Assembly: GCA_947495035.1 (NCBI GenBank)
Contig: CANLXI010000026.1
Location: forward strand, 28,236-92,235
Length of the DNA: 64,000 nucleotides
Origin: an uncultured Granulosicoccus sp.
GTDB taxonomy: Bacteria; Pseudomonadota; Gammaproteobacteria; Granulosicoccales; Granulosicoccaceae
Reading direction: 5' to 3'
In this document: positions 34,551 through 44,104 of the stretch, one piece after another
Layout: every line of letters begins with the position of its first letter
Numbering within the stretch: the stretch's first letter is position 1
Made by a program: the position numbers and the translations under genes
The notes under the pieces: model-generated
Seen by the model: the letters and a program-made list of their open reading frames with translations, nothing else
Databases searched by the model: none
What the model was told of the DNA's origin: nothing

Positions 34551-36362
34551 TCAATAATGATAGGTATCCAGCGCGCTCCACAGCCCCTTCAGGGCGGCAT
34601 GAAAGCGGCGACCCTGCTCCCGCAACGCCGCAGCGCCGAAATGCACGCAGGAAACCTGTCCACATGGATACTGTGGCGGCACGAGATCGTCATTATTGAC
34701 AAACGTCGAATGCGGTATGTAATCACTGACGGTTCGATGAGCCGCATCCACCAGCTGCTTGCTGGGGTTGTAGATGGAGAAATTCCCTCGTTCATCATCA
34801 CCCTTGCTTTGCGTGGCCACGATCAGCGGAATTTCCGCGCCATTACCGCGAGCAGCCGGTCCACGCGCATCCTGCCTGGCCTCTCGTCTCAGCCGATGAA
34901 CCAGGGTCTGCAGGTTCTGCGCATAGGTTCTGGCGCAATCCGGATTGTTCGAGTCCGCACCTCCCTGGTGCCAGAGGATGCCGCGTAACACACCGCCACT
35001 TTCCCGCAACGTCATGTTCAACCGCGTCAGCGCACGATTGGTCAGCAAGCTGCCGCCGAGAAACGTCTCGCTGGTGGGAGCCGCATTCCAGGCCAGATTA
35101 CCGTTGGCATTGGCACAGAAACCGGTCGCTCCCCACGCCGACGGAACAAGATAGATATCCGCGGTGGTCATGCGCAGAGCCTGTTTGGCAAAGGTCAGAC
35201 CCAGACCGACAAAGGTAGCGCCCTTGCCATCGACCTGGATGTAACGAGGTTCGTGCAGGGGGTCCTCGGCCGGTACGAACATCGGCTCGAGAATGTTGCT
35301 CTTTTCGTCGGAGAACGAGGCATCATCCGGAAACAGGCGTCTGTTGTTGGGCTGTACATTGAGCTGCAGAATGCGTTCGTTTCTCTCGTCTCTGCCACCC
35401 GGGTACTGCTCCCGACTGCCTTCTTCACTATACCCTTCCATATTGCTCTGCCCGACCAGCAGATAGACATCCGGTGCTGCCGTCGGTGTCACGTCGACAA
35501 TCAGCGCAATGCGGGTGATGGACACACCATCGTCGGCCACGATCTGGAAGAATCGCTCGTGCAACAAGAGCGGCGCAGCCGTGACGTCCAGTTGCAGATT
35601 CAACACCGAGTCGGTTTGCTGTGGTGACAACTCGGCAGGGGAGAAGGTGTGTCGCAGCCCCAGACGATCTCTGTCGCTTGTTTCCAATGACAGGCTGACC
35701 GGGCGCTTGTCACGCTTGATGCGATTGAGCTTGATCGCGATGGAGACACCCTGCGAGTCACCTTCGACCAGAGTGACCCGACTGCGATCGAGATACAGTT
35801 TCAGGCCGTCATCGTCGTCGCTGCCACCACTGTCACCACCGGACGTGTCGGACCCACCATCGGTACTGCCATCGGTCTCTCCGCCGGTGCCTCCATCTGT
35901 AGCTCCGTCACTGCCACCATCAGTCCCGTTGCCGGCACCTGTTCCCGAATCGCTGCCCCCGTCCGTGCCGGCAGTGCTCCCACCGCCATCGTCATCGGCG
36001 GGTTGCCCCTCAAGCCCCACACCCGAACGCGCGGAGATATCGACTTGCATGGCCGGCCCTTCATTGCCTGCCCTGTCGACAGCACTGACCTGATAGGTGT
36101 AGGACTGATCGGGTATCAACGTGGGCTCGAACACGCTGCGGGCGTCTCTGATTCCGAGGGATTCGCCATCGCGGACCACGTGATAGCCCGTCACGAAGAC
36201 ATTGTCGCTTGCCGGTGTCCAGAAAATCTCGCCCGCGGTGGCCGAATATCGGGCACTGCTCAGGCTGTCGGGCAGACCGGGTGGTTCATCATCGGCCAGG
36301 GCTGCAACGGGAAGAAGACAAGCCAGGAGCAAAGCCGGAAATACCACCAGAGCGGTCCGCAT
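34551..36362 (-). CDS. Secreted sialate O-acetylesterase-like protein with fibronectin-type and Gly/Ser/Asp linker
   Basis: This exported carbohydrate esterase has 603 aa from ATG 36362 (AAGGA eight bases upstream; a TTG at 36377 is also in frame). It has a signal peptide ending near VAALADD, a fibronectin-III-like domain (about 30-115), a linker of about 75 residues made of Gly, Ser, Thr and Asp repeats, a beta domain (about 190-290) and a SASA-type SGNH esterase. The Ser block is VYLLVGQSNMEG, a second block is ILWHQGGADS and the His block is VHFGAAALREQG. The family removes acetyl groups from sialic acid or plant and algal polysaccharides. Finding it inside the sucA-sucB-lpd string is unusual. 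The 182-bp gap down to lpd shows nothing recognisable. Confidence 0.85.
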   Translation of the reverse strand: MRTALVVFPALLLACLLPVAALADDEPPGLPDSLSSARYSATAGEIFWTPASDNVFVTGYHVVRDGESLGIRDARSVFEPTLIPDQSYTYQVSAVDRAGNEGPAMQVDISARSGVGLEGQPADDDGGGSTAGTDGGSDSGTGAGNGTDGGSDGATDGGTGGETDGSTDGGSDTSGGDSGGSDDDDGLKLYLDRSRVTLVEGDSQGVSIAIKLNRIKRDKRPVSLSLETSDRDRLGLRHTFSPAELSPQQTDSVLNLQLDVTAAPLLLHERFFQIVADDGVSITRIALIVDVTPTAAPDVYLLVGQSNMEGYSEEGSREQYPGGRDERNERILQLNVQPNNRRLFPDDASFSDEKSNILEPMFVPAEDPLHEPRYIQVDGKGATFVGLGLTFAKQALRMTTADIYLVPSAWGATGFCANANGNLAWNAAPTSETFLGGSLLTNRALTRLNMTLRESGGVLRGILWHQGGADSNNPDCARTYAQNLQTLVHRLRREARQDARGPAARGNGAEIPLIVATQSKGDDERGNFSIYNPSKQLVDAAHRTVSDYIPHSTFVNNDDLVPPQYPCGQVSCVHFGAAALREQGRRFHAALKGLWSALDTYHY

Positions 36363-36739
36363 GATCAGATCCTTCAATTCGAGAGAGGGATCAATGTGCA
36401 GGCAGAATCGTGCCAGGCAGGACCATCAGCTAACGAACCACCGAAATCCGTTCCATCGCACGGAGACTCATGACAACACTGATCGACACAACAAGGCCAG
36501 TCCAGACCTCGTCAACCTCGGAAATCACTATCGATGTCACGGGCAGATCAGACTTTTGACAAACCCGTCACACTTTCCTTCCTTGTGAATCTAGGCCATC
36601 TGCCGCTCTGATTGCAACCATGCCTATGGCTAGCCGGCCGGAGGGGCTGTCTGTGCGGGCAATGCGAATGCAGGTCATGAGCGATTCGCGGCATGCCCCT
36701 GCCATCGGCATTCACACAGTTGTCGAACAGCGATTGCCG

Positions 36740-36771
36740 GATGATGGCGACTCGGCAGAATCGCCATCATC
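36740..36771. terminator. Hairpin downstream of sucB
   Basis: A perfect 11-bp stem, GATGATGGCGA with TCGCCATCATC, encloses a 10-base loop. It begins 18 bp after the sucB stop on the minus strand. No clear T run follows. It could be a terminator or an mRNA-end stabiliser separating sucB from the esterase gene. The rest of the 426-bp gap (36363-36739) has no recognisable gene and probably holds the esterase promoter. Confidence 0.5.
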
Positions 36772-36788
36772 TCGACCAGATGGTGCCG

Positions 36789-38042
36789 TTACAGGTCGAA
36801 AACGATCCGTGCCGGATCTTCCACCAACTCCTTGATGGTTTTCAGGAAACCGACCGCACCCTTGCCATCGACGATGCGATGATCGTAGCTCAATGCGATA
36901 TACATCATTGGTCGAATGACGACTTCACCATTGACCGCTATCGGACGATCCTGCGTTGCATGCATGCCAAGAATGGCACTTTGCGGAGGGTTCAGGATGG
37001 GTGTGGACAGCAAGGAGCCGAATACACCACCGTTGGACACGGTGAAGGTGCCGCCAGTCATTTCATCGATGGACAACTTGCCATCACGGGCCTTCTCGGC
37101 ATAGTGACCGATCGTCTTTTCGACATCTGCCAGTGACATATGCTCGGTATTGCGCAGCACCGGCACGACCAGACCTCGATCGGAAGAGACCGCCACACCG
37201 ATGTCGCAATAGCCGTGGTAGACCACCTCATCACCATCGATGGACGCATTGATATCGGGGTAACGCTTCAATGCCTCGGTGGAGGCCTTGAGGAAGATCG
37301 ACATGAAGCCGAGCTTGACGCCATGTGACTTCTCGAACTTGTCCTTGTATTGATTCCGCAGAGCAATGAAGCCGCTCATATCCACTTCGTTGAAGGTGGT
37401 GAGCATCGCGGTCGTCTGCGTGGCGCTCAGCAGACGCTCGGCAATGCGAGCACGCAGACGCGTCATCGGCACTCGCTTTTCGACTCGCTCGCCATCGGCA
37501 GCGATCGGCAGAGGTGCGCTGCTCGAGGATGCCGCCGGTGCCGCTGCGGCGGCTGGAGCAGCAGCAGGCGCTGGAGCCGCCTTGGACTGAGCCGCCGCAT
37601 GCTTTTCGACATCGGCCTTGGTCAGACGACCATTCTTGCCCGTACCCTTGACATCAGCGGCCTGCAGACCATGCTCGGCCAGCGCCTTGCGCACCGCCGG
37701 ACTGGTCTGACCGACCTTGCCATCTTCCGCCTCTGCCGGCTCTTCGGCAGGTTCTGCCGCTGCAGGCGCTTCGCTGCTGGCCGGCTTTTCATCACCACCG
37801 GCGGAGGCTGCCTCGATGGACCCGATGACCTGATGGGCGGATACCGTAGTGCCTTCGTCTTCGATGATCTTGCCCAGCACACCATCTTCGGCAGCAGGCA
37901 CTTCCATGACGACCTTGTCCGTTTCGATATCGACAAGCACTTCATCGCGGCGAACCGGATCGCCCTCCTTCTTGTGCCACGTAACAATCAACGCATCGGC
38001 AATTGATTCAGGCAATGTTGGCACTTTGATCTCGGAAGTCAT
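36789..38042 (-). CDS. sucB: Dihydrolipoyl succinyltransferase (E2 of 2-oxoglutarate dehydrogenase)
   Basis: This 417-aa core enzyme transfers succinyl groups to CoA. The lipoyl domain (residues 1-75) has the modified Lys in IETDKVVMEVP. An Ala/Pro/Glu linker, the E3-binding domain (SPAVRKALAEHGL, GTGKNGRLTKADV) and a second Ala-rich linker follow. The acyltransferase domain has the catalytic motif YDHRIVDGKGAVGFL near the C-terminus. A single lipoyl domain and the motif pattern fit SucB rather than AceF. It lies 43 bp downstream of sucA. Confidence 0.97.
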   Translation of the reverse strand: MTSEIKVPTLPESIADALIVTWHKKEGDPVRRDEVLVDIETDKVVMEVPAAEDGVLGKIIEDEGTTVSAHQVIGSIEAASAGGDEKPASSEAPAAAEPAEEPAEAEDGKVGQTSPAVRKALAEHGLQAADVKGTGKNGRLTKADVEKHAAAQSKAAPAPAAAPAAAAAPAASSSSAPLPIAADGERVEKRVPMTRLRARIAERLLSATQTTAMLTTFNEVDMSGFIALRNQYKDKFEKSHGVKLGFMSIFLKASTEALKRYPDINASIDGDEVVYHGYCDIGVAVSSDRGLVVPVLRNTEHMSLADVEKTIGHYAEKARDGKLSIDEMTGGTFTVSNGGVFGSLLSTPILNPPQSAILGMHATQDRPIAVNGEVVIRPMMYIALSYDHRIVDGKGAVGFLKTIKELVEDPARIVFDL

Positions 38043-38085
38043 GAATGACGGCCCTTTTTCATCGGTTTCAGTTAGGTAGTGTAGA

Positions 38086-40962
38086 TTAGTGAGACTGACT
38101 ATTGGGTATCAAGCCCAACGCTTCTTCCACCAGTCGTTTCTGTTCAATCAGATGTTGATTCATGTAACCACTGGCTGGTGAAGCCGACGGCGCACGACCG
38201 GCGAACTCCACCTCCTTGACGGACTTGGGTAGTACACGTTCGATACGGTGACGATTGGATCGCCAGGCACCCTGGTTGCGAGGCTCTTCCTGACACCAGA
38301 CAATCGATTTTGCTTTCGGATACTGCTTGACGATTTCAGTCATGGCATCGTATGGGAAAGGATAGAGCTGCTCCAGGCGAACCAGCGCGACATTGGAGAT
38401 TTCCTTTTCGCGGCGTGCTTCCAGCAGATCGTAATACACCTTGCCACTGCAGAACACCAGTCGATCGACTCCGGCAGGTTTCAGATCATCGATTTCCGGA
38501 ATGACCGGCAGGAAAGTGCCATCGGCCAGATCTTCCAGCGTCGACACGGCCAGGCGATGTCGCAACAGGCTCTTGGGTGACATGACGATCATGGGACGAC
38601 GCATCTTGCGTACCATCTGACGCCGCAGCATGTGATAGCACTGTGCAGGGGTACTGGGCACCAGAACCTGCATGTTGTCCTCGGCACACAACTGCAGAAA
38701 ACGTTCCAGTCGCGCAGAAGAGTGCTCGGGCCCCTGACCTTCATAACCATGAGGCAGCAGCAGAGTCAGCCCACAGAGCCGACCCCATTTGGTCTCTCCG
38801 GAGCTGATGAACTGGTCGATCAGTACCTGCGCACCGTTGGCGAAATCGCCGAACTGTGCCTCCCAGATGACCAGGGTATTGGGGTCGGCCGTGGCATAAC
38901 CGTATTCGAAGCCGAGCACGGCTTCTTCCGACAGCACAGAGTCGATGACCAGAAAATTGGCCTTGTCGGTCAGCTCGCGAAGTGGAACGTAGGCACCCAT
39001 GGCAGCCTGATTGTGCAATACCGCGTGCCGATGCGCAAACGTGCCTCGACCACAATCCTGGCCGGACAGTCGGACCGAGTAGCCAGAGTCCAGCAACGTG
39101 GCATAGGCCATCGTCTCTGCGTAACCCCAGTCCAGCGGCAGGGCGCCGGCGGTCATCTTGCGACGATCCTCGACGATCTTCTTGACACGTGAATGCAACA
39201 CCAGCCCATCGGGCAGAGTCGTCAGACTGGTGGCCAGTGATTGCAGCGTGGCCAGTGGCACACTCGCATCGTAGGGCACCTGCCAGTCCTTCTCCTGATA
39301 GATCGACCAGTCCACCGCCAGCTCGGGCGCTTCCTTCAGGCCTTCGATCACATCCGGTGCCACGTTCTTGCCATCGTCCAGCGCCTTGCGGTAGTCCTCG
39401 ACCATGCGATCGGCATCCGACGCGCTGACCACACCGGCCTCGGCCAGATGCCCGGCGTACAGTGCGCGGGTCGTGGGCAGTGACTTGATGGACTTGTACA
39501 TGATGGGCTGCGTGACCGAGGGCTCATCGGTTTCATTGTGGCCATGGCGGCGGTAGCAGACCATGTCGATGACGACATCCTTCTTGAAGGCCATGCGGAA
39601 ATCCAGCGCCAGCTGAGTGACGAAGAACACCGCTTCCGGATCATCGCCATTGACGTGGAAGATCGGGGCATTGATCATTTTCGCCACATCCGTGGCATAC
39701 AGCGTGGAACGCGCATCGGCCACGTTGCTGGTGGTGAAGCCGATCTGGTTGTTGACGATGATGTGCACGGTTCCCTTGGTGGAGAATCCGCGGGAGTCAG
39801 CCATGTTGAAGGTTTCCATGACCACACCCTGCCCGGCAAAGGCCGCATCACCATGAATGGCAATCGGTATGACCTTGTCGCCGTTCTTGTCGCCGTAGCG
39901 ATCCTGCCGCGAACGTACCGATCCTTCGACTACCGGGGATACGATTTCCAGATGGGACGGATTGAAGGCCAGGGACAGGTGCATGTGACCATGCGAGGTC
40001 TTGATGTCGGAGCTGAAGCCCTGATGGTATTTCACGTCACCCGAGGACAGGCTTTCATTATGCTTGCCTTCGAATTCCTGAAACAGCTCGGCCGGATTCT
40101 TGCCGAGAATGTTGACCAGCACATTGAGTCGACCACGATGCGCCATGCCGATGACGATGTCCTTGACTCCGGCCGCTCCGGCGCGCCTGACCAGCTCACT
40201 CATGACGACAATCAGACTCTCGCCCCCTTCCAGCGAGAATCGCTTCTGGCCGACATAGCGTGACCCCAGGTGCCGTTCCATGCTCTCGGCCGCCGTGACC
40301 CGCTGCAGTATCCACTCACGGGTTTCCGGGTTCAGCGTCGGCGCCGATGCCACGCTCTCGATCCGTTGCTGCAGCCAGTCCTTCTGCGGCGTGTAATCGA
40401 TGTACATGAATTCGTAACCGATCGAGCCGCAATAGCATTTTTCCAGGTGCGCAATGATGTCCTTCAGTGGTGCCTGATCGATACCTTCCAGCGAGGGGGT
40501 CTGAAACACGGTGTCCAGATCGGACTCGGACAGACCGTTTTCATGCAGGCGCACTTCCCGCACCATGGCCGCCGTGTGCTGACCCAGTGGATCGGTCTTC
40601 GCCAACTGGTGACCGCGCACCCGATAGGCGTTGATCAACTGGGTGACATAGATCTGCTTGAGCTCCGCCGTGCTGCTGGCGGCATCCAGCGTGCCGCTGG
40701 CACCGGCCCGGGCACCGCCGTTGCGCGCCAGTTGCCGGAATTGCTCACGGATTTCCGAGTGCGCCACTTCGCGCGCATTCTCCGCCACCATCGGCAACTT
40801 GGCAAAGAAATCGCGCCAGGTTTCATCGACGGAGTTCGGGTCACTCAGGTACTGCTCGTACTGATGCTCCAGCCAGGGCGAGTTGGCGCCGCCGAGCATG
40901 GAATTGTCCCATAGCTCCTGCATGGAAAGATGGTCGTCGAAAGTTTTGGGTGATGCGCTCAT
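38086..40962 (-). CDS. sucA: 2-oxoglutarate dehydrogenase E1 component
   Basis: This thiamine-diphosphate E1 subunit has 958 aa and decarboxylates 2-oxoglutarate. ATG 40962 was preferred over 40992 because AGGACG precedes it and the protein then begins in the conserved N-terminal region. Domains seen: SPWLEHQYEQYLSDPNSVD (E2/E3-binding N-terminus), FSLEGGESLIVVMSELVRR, MAHRGRLNVLVNILGK, the TPP site GDAAFAGQGVVMET, and the C-terminal transketolase part with LLPHGYEGQGPEHSSARLER. It is the first gene of the sucA-sucB pair. Confidence 0.98.
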   Translation of the reverse strand: MSASPKTFDDHLSMQELWDNSMLGGANSPWLEHQYEQYLSDPNSVDETWRDFFAKLPMVAENAREVAHSEIREQFRQLARNGGARAGASGTLDAASSTAELKQIYVTQLINAYRVRGHQLAKTDPLGQHTAAMVREVRLHENGLSESDLDTVFQTPSLEGIDQAPLKDIIAHLEKCYCGSIGYEFMYIDYTPQKDWLQQRIESVASAPTLNPETREWILQRVTAAESMERHLGSRYVGQKRFSLEGGESLIVVMSELVRRAGAAGVKDIVIGMAHRGRLNVLVNILGKNPAELFQEFEGKHNESLSSGDVKYHQGFSSDIKTSHGHMHLSLAFNPSHLEIVSPVVEGSVRSRQDRYGDKNGDKVIPIAIHGDAAFAGQGVVMETFNMADSRGFSTKGTVHIIVNNQIGFTTSNVADARSTLYATDVAKMINAPIFHVNGDDPEAVFFVTQLALDFRMAFKKDVVIDMVCYRRHGHNETDEPSVTQPIMYKSIKSLPTTRALYAGHLAEAGVVSASDADRMVEDYRKALDDGKNVAPDVIEGLKEAPELAVDWSIYQEKDWQVPYDASVPLATLQSLATSLTTLPDGLVLHSRVKKIVEDRRKMTAGALPLDWGYAETMAYATLLDSGYSVRLSGQDCGRGTFAHRHAVLHNQAAMGAYVPLRELTDKANFLVIDSVLSEEAVLGFEYGYATADPNTLVIWEAQFGDFANGAQVLIDQFISSGETKWGRLCGLTLLLPHGYEGQGPEHSSARLERFLQLCAEDNMQVLVPSTPAQCYHMLRRQMVRKMRRPMIVMSPKSLLRHRLAVSTLEDLADGTFLPVIPEIDDLKPAGVDRLVFCSGKVYYDLLEARREKEISNVALVRLEQLYPFPYDAMTEIVKQYPKAKSIVWCQEEPRNQGAWRSNRHRIERVLPKSVKEVEFAGRAPSASPASGYMNQHLIEQKRLVEEALGLIPNSQSH

Positions 40963-41117
40963 GAAATGCGTCCTGGCCTTGACGACATGCAAATGTCCGA
41001 AGGCGTGGGGCTGGTCAAATTACAAGAAGAGGAACCGCTGGACAGTGATACTGGCCGGACGATTCGGGCGGAACAAGGCGTTGAATCTGGCTTTTCGATT
41101 GTCATTGACAGTGGTGC

Positions 41118-42161
41118 TCAGGCAGGCAGATGAGCCGGAATATTGTCGATGACAATCCTGGTGAATTCGTCGGTGTCGAGTTTACCGCCCAAATCGCGTG
41201 TGCTGTGACCATTTTCGATACATCCCAGCAAACTCAGGCGCAGGGCATGCCCCAGATCGTAGCGATCGACATGATCCAGCAGCATTCCGAAGGCGAGCAG
41301 AACGGCTGCCGGGTTCGCCAGGTTCTTGCCGGCGATATCGGGTGCCGTGCCACCGGCGGGGTCGAACATGGCGATATCCACGTCGTTGTTGTCATCGAAG
41401 GAATAGTTGCCACTGGCACCGGTCCCGAGACTGCCCACCAGGCCTGAGGCCATGTCGGAGAGGAAATCGCCATACTCGTTGAGCACCAGCACGACCTCGA
41501 ACGCCGACGGGTTGAGGATGATCTTGGCCAGCAGGGCATCGAACAGCTCGACATTGTGTTCCACGTCCTGATACTGCTCATGGACCTTTGCCACGACCGA
41601 TTCGAACAGTCCATCGGTAACCCGCTGGATGGTGTGCTTGGAGGAGCTGGTCATGGAGTAATGACCGTCGCCGTAGGTCATGCCCTTGGAGCGAGCCAGC
41701 TGGAAGGCAAACTTGGCAGCCTGCTCGCAGGGCCGGCGTTCCACCATGCGCAGGGAGACTGCCGCATCCTTGCCGATCAGTTGCCCCGGATCGTCATAGG
41801 TACCGCCGGTAGCGATGCGGACAATGTGCAGATTGACATCTTCCTTGAAATTGGAATGGATGCCCTTGATGGAAATGGCAGGACGGTAGATGACGCTGAA
41901 ATCGCAGCGTCGTCGTATCAGGGCATTGGGACTGACCTTGCGGGTCACGGTCGGATACTTCACCGCCAGCTTGGTCAGACGCATCGAGGCCTCTGCCTCA
42001 TCGATCACGTCTTCACCACGAGCCTCGCGGTTCCCCAGTGACCAGTCCACCTGATGAAAGAAGAAGTCGACAGGCAAGGCATCCGCCACCGCGTGTACCG
42101 ACTCCGCCAGCTCGGGCCCGATTCCGTCGCCCAGCAGTTCGGTTATCTCGATGGGTCCCAT
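41118..42161 (-). CDS. Isocitrate/isopropylmalate dehydrogenase family protein
   Basis: This predicted NAD(P)-dependent beta-decarboxylating dehydrogenase has 347 aa. ATG 42161 lies directly after the upstream stop; ATG 42185 is possible but overlaps that gene. Seen: ELLGDGIGPELAES, a Ser/Arg block (SPNALIRRRCDF), Tyr in ATGGTYDDPGQ, Lys in SSSKHTIQ, the Asp block LNEYGDFLSDMASGLVGSLG and the cofactor block FDPAGGTAPDIAGKNLANP. These cover the family's active site, but the substrate loop (YRPAISIKGIHSN) is unlike textbook isocitrate or isopropylmalate enzymes. Its position next to sucA suggests isocitrate or a related acid. Confidence 0.82.
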   Translation of the reverse strand: MGPIEITELLGDGIGPELAESVHAVADALPVDFFFHQVDWSLGNREARGEDVIDEAEASMRLTKLAVKYPTVTRKVSPNALIRRRCDFSVIYRPAISIKGIHSNFKEDVNLHIVRIATGGTYDDPGQLIGKDAAVSLRMVERRPCEQAAKFAFQLARSKGMTYGDGHYSMTSSSKHTIQRVTDGLFESVVAKVHEQYQDVEHNVELFDALLAKIILNPSAFEVVLVLNEYGDFLSDMASGLVGSLGTGASGNYSFDDNNDVDIAMFDPAGGTAPDIAGKNLANPAAVLLAFGMLLDHVDRYDLGHALRLSLLGCIENGHSTRDLGGKLDTDEFTRIVIDNIPAHLPA

Positions 42162-42162
42162 G

Positions 42163-42753
42163 TCATTCTTCTTCATCGTCCTCATCGTCCTCCACGTAGG
42201 AATTCTGATCGTCAGTCAACCCGAAACGTTCCGGATTGGCCCAGTATCGGGCATTGAGCCAGTCGGGCACCTGCTTGTACTCGCTGAGACAGTACTCGAA
42301 CAAACGTATCGACCCCTGATCGTCGAGCTGGAGTTTGCGAAACCCGAATGCGAAAAAAGCCGCATCATCCGGCTCTTTCGTATCGACACTGATGATCAGT
42401 CTTTCCGGGAATCGGCGCACGGCCCGCCCCAGTTCGGCGGCCAGATCGTGTTCGCCGGCAGGATCGGGGTGAGTTTCGAACTCCATCACTGCGATACAGT
42501 GTCCGGCAGTCTCCCCATTGCTGTCTGCTGCGGCCTCCGGCAACGAGTCCAGACACTGCTCGAGAGTCTCGAATGTCCTGACGCGTGGCCCCGCCTCGTC
42601 AGGCTGTACCTGCCACCAGGGGGTCACAGGGGGTTGCCCGACCACGACCAGACAGGCAGGCTCCGCAGTGAGCAGATACTGCGCCAACTGCCCCGGAAGT
42701 CCTTCTGTCGGGTGAGCTGCGGGGTTGTCCGACGAGCTGTCTGCTCTATTCAC
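42163..42753 (-). CDS. Conserved hypothetical protein with acidic tail
   Basis: This 196-aa cytoplasmic protein of unknown role may belong to DUF6231, but that is from memory and weak. The middle contains RFPERLIISVDTKEPDDAAFFAFGFRKL (residues about 115-142) and FEYCLSEYKQVPDWLNARYWANPERFG near the end, followed by a strongly acidic tail EDDEDDEEE. The stop codon falls two bases before the probable start of the isocitrate-dehydrogenase-like gene, so the two are likely co-translated. Confidence 0.7.
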   Translation of the reverse strand: MNRADSSSDNPAAHPTEGLPGQLAQYLLTAEPACLVVVGQPPVTPWWQVQPDEAGPRVRTFETLEQCLDSLPEAAADSNGETAGHCIAVMEFETHPDPAGEHDLAAELGRAVRRFPERLIISVDTKEPDDAAFFAFGFRKLQLDDQGSIRLFEYCLSEYKQVPDWLNARYWANPERFGLTDDQNSYVEDDEDDEEE

Positions 42754-42798
42754 CGTTGTCTCCGAATCCTGTCGCTGAAGCGCTGAAGTGTTCGATGG

Positions 42799-43107
42799 CT
42801 AACCGTGCGTTGCCTTGTAGGCAGCCTGCTGCTCCGGCGTTGCATCTGTCTGAAACTGTTCCTTCCACTGACTATAGGGCATACCATAGACGCGCTCACG
42901 CGCATCCTCATAATCAAGGGTAACGTTTCTTTCGGCTGCCGCAGCCGCATAGTACTTCGACAGGCAATTTCGACAAAAGCCCGCCAGGTTCATCATGTCG
43001 ATGTTCTGTACATCGCTGCGCTTCTGCAGGTGTGCCACCAGCGTACGAAAAGCGGCGGCCTCGAGCTCCAGCTGAGTCTGCTCATCCAGTGACTTGATCG
43101 TCGTCAT
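42799..43107 (-). CDS. DUF1244 family protein
   Basis: This 102-aa small conserved protein of unknown function is found across Proteobacteria. The hallmark block is HLQKRSDVQNIDMMNLAGFC (residues 26-45) with RNCLSKYY directly after it. YGMPYSQWKEQFQ follows near the C-terminus. It lies 45 bp upstream of the acidic-tail protein gene on the same strand. Two Cys in CRNC could bind metal, but nothing is proven. Confidence 0.92.
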   Translation of the reverse strand: MTTIKSLDEQTQLELEAAAFRTLVAHLQKRSDVQNIDMMNLAGFCRNCLSKYYAAAAAERNVTLDYEDARERVYGMPYSQWKEQFQTDATPEQQAAYKATHG

Positions 43108-43180
43108 GTGTCTTACACCCGGTGAATTCAGCCCTAGTATAAGGATTGACGTTGAAGTCTGTCACTGAACTGAACAAACC

Positions 43181-43528
43181 ATGACTGGAAATCCATTGTT
43201 GGACCTGCTTGTTCTGGCCATTCCCGCCGCGCTGGCCGGATTGTGGTGGACAGGATCGCGCGCCCGCGAACTCGCCATCGGCCATGCCCGGCAGGCCTGT
43301 CGACAACAACAATTGCAGTTTCTTGACCAGAGCGTCGCCCTGAACCGCATGCGACTGGCCCGCACCCCGGCCGGCGCCAGCTGTTTCCGGCGTGAATACC
43401 GTTTCGAGTTCACCTCGGCGGGTGAATTTCGGGATGAAGCCAGTGTCACAATGCTGGGCCATGCATTGCTTAACGTGCGTTTCCCGTATACAAGGGACAG
43501 TGAAGGCAACCGCATCTACATGCATTGA
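43181..43528 (+). CDS. DUF3301 family membrane-anchored protein
   Basis: This 115-aa protein of unknown function is typical of Gammaproteobacteria. It has one N-terminal membrane helix (LLDLLVLAIPAALAGLWW) followed by a basic cytoplasmic domain with ARQACRQQQLQFLDQSVAL and CFRREYRFEFTSAGEFR, both characteristic of the family. It is divergent from the DUF1244 gene and 54 bp upstream of ychJ. Confidence 0.9.
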   Translation: MTGNPLLDLLVLAIPAALAGLWWTGSRARELAIGHARQACRQQQLQFLDQSVALNRMRLARTPAGASCFRREYRFEFTSAGEFRDEASVTMLGHALLNVRFPYTRDSEGNRIYMH

Positions 43529-43582
43529 TGGCCGAGTATTGCGCTAAAATGCTGTTTTGATTGACACAAACAAGGTAACCGA

Positions 43583-44077
43583 ATGACCCAATGCCCCTGT
43601 GGCTCCGGCCTCGAACTCGCGCGATGCTGCCAGCCCATCATCAACGGCGAAGAGAAAGCCGAACGCGCCGAAGCGCTGATTCGAGCACGCTACACCGCAC
43701 ATACCCTGGGCGCCATGGAATTCATCCTGGCCACCCACCACCCTACCACGCGTTCGGACATCGATGAGGCCGCAACGGCTCGCTGGGCACGGGAATCCCA
43801 ATGGCTCGGCCTGGAGATTCTCTCCGTGGATGGTGGCGAGGTGGATGACAACAGCGCCCGCATCGAATTCATCGCCCGCTACAGAGACGCGGCGCGGCGC
43901 CGACATACACATCATGAACGTGGAGTCTTCGAGAAATATCATGGACAATGGTATTTCCGTGATGCCGAGGTTCCTGACGTCAATCAGTTCCGACGCGAGG
44001 CACCGAAACAGGGCCGCAACGAGCCTTGCGCCTGCGGCAGCGGCAAGAAATACAAGAAGTGTTGCGCCACCAGCTGA
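43583..44077 (+). CDS. ychJ: YchJ family (UPF0225) SEC-C motif protein
   Basis: This 164-aa protein has two SEC-C-type Cys clusters, at the N-terminus (CPCGSGLELARCC) and at the C-terminus (EPCACGSGKKYKKCC), flanking an NTF2-like middle domain with ALIRARYTAHTLGAMEFILATHHP. Known YchJ proteins often carry both ends. The molecular role is not established. AGGTAACCGA precedes the start. Confidence 0.93.
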   Translation: MTQCPCGSGLELARCCQPIINGEEKAERAEALIRARYTAHTLGAMEFILATHHPTTRSDIDEAATARWARESQWLGLEILSVDGGEVDDNSARIEFIARYRDAARRRHTHHERGVFEKYHGQWYFRDAEVPDVNQFRREAPKQGRNEPCACGSGKKYKKCCATS

Positions 44078-44104
44078 CACCTTAACCTGACGAGAGGAAT
44101 GAGC

